This document shows positions 1 to 4,873 of a stretch of DNA of 7,420 nucleotides, piece by piece. The position numbers and the translations under genes were made by a program. The DNA comes from a bacterium (GTDB lineage Bacteria; Actinomycetota; Actinomycetes; Actinomycetales; Actinomycetaceae), in the NCBI GenBank assembly GCA_030544165.1, contig JAUNRP010000100.1, positions 1 to 7,420 on the forward strand, read 5' to 3'. The notes under the pieces were generated by a model. The model was not told where the DNA came from. It ran no database searches and worked only from the letters and a program-made list of their open reading frames with translations. Position 1 is the stretch's first letter; each line of letters begins with the position of its first letter.

Positions 1-43
1 TGCGCCACGTCAGCCTCACCACCACATGGCGTCCCGCAACCCG

Positions 44-68
44 GACTCGCCGGTGTCCACACCGAGTC
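44..68 (-). terminator. Candidate hairpin terminator of the VOC gene
   Basis: On the minus strand the arm GACTCGGTG is followed by the loop TGGA and the arm CACCGGCGAGTC. The arms pair as nine base pairs if a three-base GCG insertion in the 3' arm is bulged out. The hairpin lies about 40 bases beyond the VOC stop codon, where a terminator would be expected. There is no T-rich tail, as is common for actinobacterial terminators. No gene is visible in the rest of 1-109. Confidence 0.35.
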
Positions 69-109
69 GGCCGCGCTGGCTGAACGAACCGAACCGCTCC
101 GCCCACTAC

Positions 110-934
110 CTACTCCACCGGATCCGCGATCACCTGGAACATCGCGCCCTCGGCATCGGTCACAGTTGCCAAACGACCAAACGGCGAATCCACAGGCCCA
201 TCCACCAGCGAACCGCCGAGCTCCTGAACGCGCGCCACCGTGGCGTCCACGTCCTCCACCCGGAAGTACGCCCGCCAGTAGCTCGGCATCCCCTCCGGCA
301 GCCACGCGTTCGCCTCGCACAGCCCGGCGGTGGCGTCGGCAAAGTTGGTCACGTACCCGCCCTCGTTGTCCTGCACGTCCGGGTACTCCTCGGAACCGGA
401 GGCGTCATCCTCGTCCGCCATCGGCACGTTCTCCCAGCCCAGGACGGCCGCGTAGAACTCCGCATCGCGCGCAAAATCGAGCGTCATCGCCTCGAACCAC
501 ACCGGCGTCCCGGGCTCCGGCGAGAATTCGATCCCACCAAAGCTGCCCGTCTCCCACAGCCCGAACGACGCCCCACTCGGCGCCCCCACGATCGCCATCC
601 GCCCCATGTCACCAATCGGCATCGGCGGCACGAACACCATCCCCCCATGCGCCGTCACCTCCGCACACGCCTGCTCGATGTCATCCACGCCCAGGTAGAT
701 GGTCCACCACGCCGGCTGGTCGATCGCCTCCCCGTCCATCCCCATGTTCGGCCCCATGCCGCCCACGGCGCTCGCCGCATCGCCGCGCCCGGAGTCCACC
801 ATCAGGTACCCGCCGAAGTCGTCTCCGGTCGAGGTGTAGTTCCAGCCGAAGAGTTCACGGTAGAACTCCTTGGCCTTCTCGAGGTCGTTCGATCCCAGAT
901 CGATCCATACGGGGCTGCCATGGCGAGGTGTCAT
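110..934 (-). CDS. Two-domain VOC family protein (glyoxalase/bleomycin-resistance fold)
   Basis: This 274-residue protein carries two tandem vicinal-oxygen-chelate domains. The first spans about residues 7-130, opening with a PVWIDLGSNDLEKAKEFYRE-type strand and helix followed by ELFGW. The second spans about 143-272, opening with TPVWFEAMTLDFARDAEFY followed by VLGW. Each domain ends in a motif typical of the fold (GAPSGASFGLWE near residue 119; TDAEGAMFQVIADP near the C-terminus). The length fits the common double-VOC proteins of actinobacteria. Family members bind metals or small electrophilic or toxic compounds; the substrate here cannot be told from the sequence. The gene starts 40 bases after the stop of the oxidoreductase on the same strand, so the two are probably co-transcribed and under the same TetR repressor. 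The ATG at 934 lacks a clear ribosome binding site but puts the first beta strand where the family expects it. Confidence 0.9.
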   Translation of the reverse strand: MTPRHGSPVWIDLGSNDLEKAKEFYRELFGWNYTSTGDDFGGYLMVDSGRGDAASAVGGMGPNMGMDGEAIDQPAWWTIYLGVDDIEQACAEVTAHGGMVFVPPMPIGDMGRMAIVGAPSGASFGLWETGSFGGIEFSPEPGTPVWFEAMTLDFARDAEFYAAVLGWENVPMADEDDASGSEEYPDVQDNEGGYVTNFADATAGLCEANAWLPEGMPSYWRAYFRVEDVDATVARVQELGGSLVDGPVDSPFGRLATVTDAEGAMFQVIADPVE

Positions 935-974
935 GCGGCCAGTATCCAGCCCCGCGCCCCTCCGCGCGCGCCAA

Positions 975-2168
975 TCACTCCTCGCCCACCGTCACCACGC
1001 ATTTCCCGCGCGCACCCCCCGCTGCCACGTGCGCCAACGTCTCGGTCCCCTTCTCAATCGGGGCGACGACGTCCAGCACCGGTTCCAGCCCCGCCTCACC
1101 CAGGCGGTCCACCAGTTCCGTCAGGTCCGACGCCTTCTCCGCCGACATCAACATCGTCACCCTGGGTCCCTTCCGCCTCGGGCGGAGGCTCGCGCCGATC
1201 TGGCGCCCCAGCCCGCCCGTCAGCCGGCCACCGCCCTCACCCCCGATCATCACCACGGTTCCCGAGGGCTTCGCCGCCGCCCTCAGTGCTGCCGCCCGGT
1301 TGCGTCCCCCGATGTCGAGGACGGCGTCGAACGAGTGGTCCTGTGGCAGCGGCTCGGTCGCGTAGTCCAGTGCCTTTGCTCCGAGGCCCTCCACCAGGCT
1401 CGCTTTCGACGCGGAACACACGCCCACCACCTCTGCGCCCGCGGCTCGCGCGAGCTGGATGGCGAATGTCCCCACACCCCCGGATGCACCCACCACCAGC
1501 ACCTTCGCGGTCCGCGCCTCCCCGGCGGCTGGCTCAGTCATGTGGTCAGGTGCCCCATTTCCATCCCTCCCGACGGCGGGTGGAACATTCGCGTCGCCAC
1601 GCTCGCCCCACCCGTCCTTCCCGACGGCGGGTGGTTCAGTCGCGTCGCCAGGTGTCCCTTCCCCTTCCCTTCCGACGGCGGGCGCGGCGCCGGAAGGCGA
1701 GGCGAGCACGGCGGGCGCGGGAGCGTCGTCGAGAATGCCGGCCGACCTGAGCGCCTGGAGGGCGGTGACTCCCGAGACGGGGAGCGCAGCCGCCTGCGTG
1801 AACGTGAAGTGGACGGGCTTGCGGATCAGTTTGCTGACGGGTGCGAGCGCGAACTCGGCGATGCCGCCGGGGGCGAAGCCCAGGACCTCGTCGCCGATGG
1901 CGAACTCGGTGACGTCTGGCCCGATGGCGTCCACCACTCCGGCGATGTCGAGCCCGAGGGGCACGTTCTTCTTGGAGGGACGGCGCACGCCGGTGGCCAG
2001 GCGCATGAGGAGGGGAAGTCCGGTGGTGAGGTGGACCGTGCCCTGGTCCACTCCGGCCGCGCGGACGGCCACGCGGACCTGGCCTGCGCCGGGTTCGGGG
2101 AGGGGGAGGTCGGCGACGTGGGCGACATCGCGCGGGTTTCCGTAGCGGGTGCGGACGAGTGCGCGCAT
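975..2168 (-). CDS. NAD(P)-dependent medium-chain dehydrogenase/quinone oxidoreductase-like protein with an internal repeat insertion
   Basis: This 397-residue enzyme is a medium-chain dehydrogenase/reductase of the quinone-oxidoreductase branch. The N-terminal catalytic domain (about 1-145) has GLDIAGVVDAIG and the motif AAALPVSGVTALQAL. The Rossmann domain has the dinucleotide loop GASGGVG at 227-233. The zinc-binding GHE motif and the structural-zinc cysteine cluster are absent, which argues for a zinc-independent NAD(P)H oxidoreductase acting on quinones or enones in the cytoplasm; the exact substrate is unknown. Between the two domains (about 147-220), where relatives have only a short linker, there is a roughly 70-residue insert of three 17-residue repeats. 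The start at 2168 follows a good AGGAGA site on the minus strand. Earlier in-frame starts would run into the divergent tetR gene and lack family similarity. It is probably repressed by the neighbouring TetR protein and co-transcribed with the VOC gene. Confidence 0.9.
   Translation of the reverse strand: MRALVRTRYGNPRDVAHVADLPLPEPGAGQVRVAVRAAGVDQGTVHLTTGLPLLMRLATGVRRPSKKNVPLGLDIAGVVDAIGPDVTEFAIGDEVLGFAPGGIAEFALAPVSKLIRKPVHFTFTQAAALPVSGVTALQALRSAGILDDAPAPAVLASPSGAAPAVGREGEGTPGDATEPPAVGKDGWGERGDANVPPAVGRDGNGAPDHMTEPAAGEARTAKVLVVGASGGVGTFAIQLARAAGAEVVGVCSASKASLVEGLGAKALDYATEPLPQDHSFDAVLDIGGRNRAAALRAAAKPSGTVVMIGGEGGGRLTGGLGRQIGASLRPRRKGPRVTMLMSAEKASDLTELVDRLGEAGLEPVLDVVAPIEKGTETLAHVAAGGARGKCVVTVGEE
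1530..1682 (-). repeat. Three tandem 51-bp repeats inside the oxidoreductase gene
   Basis: Three units of exactly 51 bp (1530-1580, 1581-1631, 1632-1682) lie in frame and encode PAVGREGEGTPGDATEP, PAVGKDGWGERGDANVP and PAVGRDGNGAPDHMTEP (residues 163-213). A degenerate start of a further unit (PAAG) follows. By hand alignment, units 1 and 3 share about 40 of 51 bases, and units 2 and 3 about 37 of 51. The best-kept part is the core CCGACGGCGGGTGG on the plus strand, which contains the small inverted repeat CCCG/CGGG in two of the copies. The encoded stretch is rich in Gly, Pro and charged residues and is probably a disordered linker. The divergence between units suggests an old expansion rather than a recent slippage or assembly error. 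Confidence 0.92.
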
Positions 2169-2182
2169 CGTGGTTCTCCTAC

Positions 2183-2195
2183 CTGACAGTGTAAG
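2183..2195. promoter_or_regulatory. Putative TetR operator, copy 1
   Basis: The site CTGACAGTGTAAG is a 13-bp near-palindrome, CTTACA-n-TGTAAG with one mismatched pair. It sits 14 bp before the oxidoreductase start codon, partly over the spot where a minus-strand -10 box such as TACACT would lie (2188-2193). A second copy lies 28 bp away. Assignment to the adjacent TetR protein is inferred from position; TetR-family repressors typically bind such palindromes in the divergent promoter beside their own gene. Confidence 0.6.
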
Positions 2196-2210
2196 GCTGA
2201 TGCCTGGAAC

Positions 2211-2223
2211 CATACAGTGTAAG
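2211..2223. promoter_or_regulatory. Putative TetR operator, copy 2
   Basis: The site CATACAGTGTAAG shares the 11-base core ACAGTGTAAGG with copy 1 and is again a 13-bp palindrome with one mismatch. It lies 27 bp before the tetR start codon, just upstream of its ribosome binding site, so binding here could give autorepression. The whole 2169-2250 space is only 82 bp and must hold both divergent promoters. I could not pick a convincing -35/-10 pair for either one. Confidence 0.6.
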
Positions 2224-2236
2224 GTGTCGCTAGGGC

Positions 2237-2245
2237 AAGAGGAGG
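2237..2245 (+). promoter_or_regulatory. Ribosome binding site deciding the tetR start
   Basis: AAGAGGAGG lies five bases before the ATG at 2251. This sets the start of the repressor at MATKKRREPLTRERV and rules out the longer in-frame opening at 2149, which would overlap the divergent gene and its operators. Confidence 0.8.
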
Positions 2246-2250
2246 ATCCG

Positions 2251-2904
2251 ATGGCGACGAAGAAGAGGCGCGAGCCGTTGACCCGCGAGAGGGTGGTGGC
2301 GGCCGCGATGGCGCTCGCGGATCGTGACGGCCTCGAGAGCCTGAGCATGCGGGCGCTCGCCCGCGAACTCGGTATCGAGGCGATGAGCCTCTACCACCAC
2401 GTGAAGAACCGCGAGGACCTGCTCGATGCGCTGGTGGATGCGGTGTACAGCGAATTCAGGACGCCGCAGATCGGTGCTCCGTGGCGGGAGGAGATGGAGG
2501 CGCGGGCGCATTCGGCGCGCGAGGTGATCCTGCGCCACCCGTGGTGCATCACGCTGATGAACAACCGTGGCACTCCCGGGCTTGCCACTGTTCAGCACCT
2601 GGATGCCGTGATCGGCTGCCTGCGGGAAGGAGGGCTGAGCCTGGAGGTGACCGCCCATGCGTTCGCGCTCATGGACGCCTACATCTACGGCTTCCTGATC
2701 CAGGAGGTGGCGCTTCCGTTCAGCGAGGAGGAGGGGGCGAGCGAGGTGGCGGACTGGATGGAGCGGCAGCTCTACTTTGACACGTTCCCGCACATCGCCG
2801 GGCTCGCCCGGCACCATGCGCTGGCGCCGGACTATGCGTTCGGGAACGAGTTCGGGTGGGGGCTCACGGCCGTGCTCGATGCGATCGAGCGCGCCGCGGA
2901 GTAG
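2251..2904 (+). CDS. TetR/AcrR-family transcriptional repressor (TetR C-terminal type 1)
   Basis: This 217-residue cytoplasmic DNA-binding protein is a probable ligand-responsive repressor. Residues about 10-60 form the N-terminal three-helix HTH domain. Its recognition region LGIEAMSLYHHVKNREDLLD is very typical of the subfamily whose ligand domain resembles that of tetracycline repressor. The remaining residues, about 75-210, are helical and include ALMDAYIYGFLIQE, as in that C-terminal domain. No tetracycline efflux pump is present, so the inducer is not tetracycline by context. Divergent pairing with the oxidoreductase across an 82-bp space containing two near-palindromes indicates local control of the oxidoreductase-VOC pair and of itself. 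The inducer may be an electrophile, quinone or other small molecule handled by those enzymes, which is inference. Confidence 0.93.
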   Translation: MATKKRREPLTRERVVAAAMALADRDGLESLSMRALARELGIEAMSLYHHVKNREDLLDALVDAVYSEFRTPQIGAPWREEMEARAHSAREVILRHPWCITLMNNRGTPGLATVQHLDAVIGCLREGGLSLEVTAHAFALMDAYIYGFLIQEVALPFSEEEGASEVADWMERQLYFDTFPHIAGLARHHALAPDYAFGNEFGWGLTAVLDAIERAAE

Positions 2905-2911
2905 CGGGCCG

Positions 2912-2944
2912 AGGGTGCACGCTCCCAATAATCTGGCGCACCCT
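2912..2944. terminator. Candidate bidirectional terminator between convergent genes
   Basis: AGGGTGC (2912-2918) and GCACCCT (2938-2944) form a perfect 7-bp stem around a 19-base loop. The stem lies 8 bases past the tetR stop and about 30 bases past the end of the convergent membrane-protein gene. The loop is long and there is no clear T tract, so the call is moderate. It also sits at the point where base composition changes. Confidence 0.4.
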
Positions 2945-2975
2945 GACGAAATGTCGAGAGGTGAAAGAAAACCAC

Positions 2976-3509
2976 CTACCCAGCTCCCTGGACTGTGCCG
3001 AAGAGGGTATCGCCGGTTATCAACGCGATGACTAGATACGCCAGTACTGCAAGGAGTACGACTGAGTTGACGATGATCAGGGGTGTCCGCGCACGGGTCG
3101 AGACGTACTTGGCCGCGAGGACTAGCGCCACCGTGGACAGTACGGCCGACACTCCCGCTGCGAAGGGTAAGAGAACGACTCCGAGGGCGCTCACCGCCAG
3201 GACCGCCGACGCACGCCACTGATTTTCGGAGGCGGACGGATTCGGCTCCTGAAGTTCACCCTCTCTGAGTTCGCTGACAATCGAGTCGACGGTACCCAGC
3301 TTTCTCAGAGTCTCTGTCACGACCGCACCGACTGAGTTGTTCTCGCTAGCGGGCGGCGCCGTGAACTCCGAGAGCAGGTGTTCACGAATTGACTCTCTGA
3401 TCTCGCCAGCCTCGCGGGCGCGCACGCTACTCAACGCGATGTCGAGGTCTCGTAGGTAGGCCTGCACTAGCGGGTGCTCCATGTAGCTACCGATGTCTAG
3501 CTTACTCAT
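2976..3509 (-). CDS. Small membrane protein with HAAS/DUF1700-like N-terminal domain, PadR partner
   Basis: The 177-residue product has a soluble helical N-terminal domain (about 12-88). It has the pattern VQAYLRDLDIALSSV then REIRESIREHL-like helices and LGTVDSIVSELRE, which matches HAAS (HTH-associated alpha-helical signalling) or DUF1700-like domains. A polar linker follows, then two or three hydrophobic membrane segments at about 100-136 and 143-166. It is probably a membrane-bound sensor or sequestering partner for the PadR regulator encoded just upstream. The ATG at 3509 overlaps the padR stop as TAATG, indicating translational coupling; GTGGAG just before it could serve as ribosome binding site. 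HAAS-type genes are characteristically found next to PadR genes, and this supports the call despite weak residue-level conservation. The gene is less GC-rich than the flanks and uses CTA and AGT codons. The signal sensed is unknown. Confidence 0.75.
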   Translation of the reverse strand: MSKLDIGSYMEHPLVQAYLRDLDIALSSVRAREAGEIRESIREHLLSEFTAPPASENNSVGAVVTETLRKLGTVDSIVSELREGELQEPNPSASENQWRASAVLAVSALGVVLLPFAAGVSAVLSTVALVLAAKYVSTRARTPLIIVNSVVLLAVLAYLVIALITGDTLFGTVQGAG

Positions 3510-3853
3510 TACTCCACGTCCTTCATGAGTTGATTTACCCTGTCCACAAACGAACGCCACTCGGGGAGAAATCGGCGCAGTGCAGCTCGGCCCTCGGGTG
3601 TCTGCCGGTAGTAACGGCGCGGCGGGCCGGACTCGGACTCCTGCCAGAACGTCTCGACCAGCTGCTGATTGCGCAGCCTCGATAGCAGCGGATACAGTGA
3701 TCCGCCGTGTGAGATGAGGCCGTCTTCCCCCAGTTTGTTGGCGAGTTCCAGTCCATACTCAGGTCCAGCGTCCAGGTGGCGCAGGACGCAGTACTCGAGG
3801 ACGCCCTTTCGAAGTTGGGTGACTACCGGCGAGCTTGAGGCTTCGTCGAACAT
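3509..3853 (-). CDS. PadR-family transcriptional regulator
   Basis: The 114-residue protein is a short PadR winged-helix regulator. Seen in order are LRKGVLEYCVLRHLDAGPEY with GLELANKL, the recognition and wing region GGSLYPLLSRLRNQQLVE (about 50-67), and the wing/C-terminal signature ESGPPRRYYRQTPEGRAALR (about 74-93), ending in a short dimerisation helix. The length is normal for the small PadR subclass. I chose the ATG at 3853 because GGAGGTGA lies four bases before it; the upstream ATGs give non-conserved N-termini without such a site. It forms a two-gene operon with the overlapping HAAS-like membrane gene. It probably represses its own promoter and the divergent secreted-protein gene through the two mirrored sites at 3882-3898 and 3958-3974. 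Base composition is lower in GC than the flanking core-like genes. Confidence 0.92.
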   Translation of the reverse strand: MFDEASSSPVVTQLRKGVLEYCVLRHLDAGPEYGLELANKLGEDGLISHGGSLYPLLSRLRNQQLVETFWQESESGPPRRYYRQTPEGRAALRRFLPEWRSFVDRVNQLMKDVE

Positions 3854-3881
3854 CCCGTCACCTCCCCGCATCGGGCTACTG

Positions 3882-3898
3882 TATCTAACAATGATAGG
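3882..3898 (-). promoter_or_regulatory. Putative PadR operator, padR-proximal copy
   Basis: Read on the minus strand this is CCTATCATTGTTAGATA, containing TATC-N7-GATA symmetry. It matches the distal copy at 16 of 17 positions but in inverted orientation. It ends 28 bp before the padR start. It abuts a possible minus-strand -10 box TACAGT (3878-3883), so occupancy would be expected to block padR transcription. Assignment to PadR is from position and symmetry only. Confidence 0.65.
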
Positions 3899-3957
3899 TA
3901 CCATTTAGTATGCCTAATCTCACAGGGGTTGATCTAGGACCTTGGGCCCTGTTCGTT

Positions 3958-3974
3958 CCTATCAGTGTTAGATA
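3958..3974 (+). promoter_or_regulatory. Putative PadR operator, copy facing the secreted-protein gene
   Basis: CCTATCAGTGTTAGATA, extended by one G to give CTATC...GATAG symmetry, is the mirror copy of the site at 3882-3898. The two are separated by 59 bp. It lies about 58 bp upstream of the GTG at 4033, in the expected promoter region of that gene. No -35/-10 pair for the plus-strand gene was convincing; TTAAAC at 3980-3985 is one possible -10. Confidence 0.65.
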
Positions 3975-4032
3975 GCGCGTTAAACACGGTACCGAATGGT
4001 GCTGACTGATCGATCTATAGGGGGGCTTCATC

Positions 4033-4710
4033 GTGAGATCATTTCTTAGAGCGCTTGTCGGCATTTTGGCCACTGCCTTGGCGCTGGCGTTTGGGGTGAC
4101 TGGCCCTGCATCTGCCACGTCCGACGGAGAATCAACGCTCACAGTTGCCGAGTATGCGGCGTACCTGGCAGTGGAGGCGCCGGATGTCCTTCCGGAGTTC
4201 GAGGCATTGACGCCGGCGGAGCAAGAGCAATTCCTCGACCTGCTAGCAAATCCTTCCCTTTACACCGAGGAAGCCCAGAGCCTAGATGGCGTCGACGTCG
4301 GAGGGGTCTCTACAACACAGGCTCTCGCGCTCGGTGGCGGGACCAACGGTGTCGGTCCGCTCGCAACCACCGTCGACCGTGGCGTCTGGTCCAACCGATG
4401 GGTCAGCGCCCTCGGCGTCAGGGTGCTGGAGTACAAGACTGAGCTTGGATACCGCGTCACCAGTGGCAAAGTGACTCGCATCAATTACTCCTCGGCCTAC
4501 GTAGTGCGCAACCTCAACCCCCTGGTTCAAACCGGCGAAATCACAAGGTCTGCTTGGGTGAGCTCCGGTGGCGCCTCGGCGCGAATGAGCGCCAAGTTCA
4601 ATTACAACATTGGTCCGCTGAAGGGGCTGTCGGTCCAGATAGGAACACTCAACGCGAGCCTGACCGGCTTCCCGAATGGACGTGCTTCCTACTTCTGGTG
4701 GGGCGAATAA
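4033..4710 (+). CDS. Secreted protein of unknown function
   Basis: The 225-residue product starts at a GTG with a G-run (GGGGGG, 4020-4025) seven bases upstream. It has a clear Sec signal peptide: MRSFLR, a hydrophobic core LVGILATALALAF, and a likely signal peptidase I site after ASA at residue 28. The mature protein has an acidic helical N-terminal part (about 35-75, LTVAEYAAYLAVEAPDVLPE onward). A flexible Gly/Thr-rich stretch (about 90-115) leads to a C-terminal region (about 118-225) of alternating Val, Tyr, Trp, Ser and Asn that looks like beta strands, ending SYFWWGE. There are no cysteines, no transmembrane segment after the signal, no lipobox and no LPXTG anchor. I recognise no catalytic motif or named family. 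The divergent PadR-HAAS pair and the mirrored operator suggest inducible export under envelope or environmental signals. A strong hairpin follows the stop. Confidence 0.85.
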   Translation: MRSFLRALVGILATALALAFGVTGPASATSDGESTLTVAEYAAYLAVEAPDVLPEFEALTPAEQEQFLDLLANPSLYTEEAQSLDGVDVGGVSTTQALALGGGTNGVGPLATTVDRGVWSNRWVSALGVRVLEYKTELGYRVTSGKVTRINYSSAYVVRNLNPLVQTGEITRSAWVSSGGASARMSAKFNYNIGPLKGLSVQIGTLNASLTGFPNGRASYFWWGE

Positions 4711-4729
4711 TCGACCAGTAGCCGCGCCT

Positions 4730-4780
4730 GCGCCCCCTCCGCTGGACTTCTGCGGAGGGGGCGCCCATGCCCGTTGGGCG
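4730..4780 (+). terminator. Strong hairpin terminator after the secreted-protein gene
   Basis: GCGCCCCCTCCGC (4730-4742) pairs perfectly with GCGGAGGGGGCGC (4752-4764), a 13-bp GC stem with a 9-base loop, 20 bases after the stop codon. A second smaller hairpin, CGCCCA/TGGGCG (4762-4767 with 4775-4780), follows and shares three bases with the first. There is no T tract, which is usual for actinobacteria. Between here and the palindromic leader at 4842 I see no gene. Confidence 0.8.
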
Positions 4781-4841
4781 GTCTTCAGGCCTCAGCTGCG
4801 TCGTTTGGGCTGTCCTGCGGAGCGCTGAGTTCTTCAACCGC

Positions 4842-4869
4842 TAGGTGGCCACCTATGACATAGGAGGTG
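4842..4869 (+). promoter_or_regulatory. Overlapping palindromes embedding a ribosome binding site
   Basis: TAGGTGGCCACCTA (4842-4855) is a perfect 14-bp palindrome. It overlaps CCTATG-A-CATAGG (4852-4864), a perfect odd palindrome, and the sequence then runs into TAGGAGG (4861-4867), a strong ribosome binding site for the GTG at 4874. CACCT (4850-4854) can pair with TAGGT upstream as part of the first stem or with AGGTG (4865-4869) over the ribosome binding site, so the two folds exclude each other. This could be a protein operator, a translational switch, or debris at a junction. Confidence 0.45.
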
Positions 4870-4873
4870 CGAA

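Noticed and set aside
1530..1682. The 51-bp repeats as a CRISPR array.
   Set aside because: The units are contiguous, diverged along their length and in a reading frame, with no unique spacers and no cas genes nearby.
26..1750. Long plus-strand open frames across the VOC and oxidoreductase genes.
   Set aside because: Their translations are Arg/Pro/Ser-rich and low in complexity and have no plausible start context, while the minus strand encodes clear VOC and dehydrogenase families over the same bases.
2169..2348. An N-terminal extension of the oxidoreductase by 60 residues to 2348.
   Set aside because: It would run through the divergent operators and into tetR. The conserved family N-terminus begins at 2168, directly after an AGGAGA site.
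2959..2977. A small hairpin AGGTG/CACCT at the end of the HAAS-like membrane-protein gene.
   Set aside because: The stem is only five base pairs and overlaps the stop codon; the 2912-2944 stem is a better terminator candidate.
2230..3219. A 329-residue minus-strand frame across tetR and the membrane-protein gene end.
   Set aside because: The tetR translation on the plus strand is an unmistakable family match, and the minus frame is Arg/His/Pro-rich with no recognisable domain.
3509..4710. The PadR-HAAS-secreted-protein unit as a defence or toxin-antitoxin system.
   Set aside because: None of the genes shows a nuclease, NTPase, TIR, toxin or antitoxin motif. A regulated secretion unit is the simpler reading.
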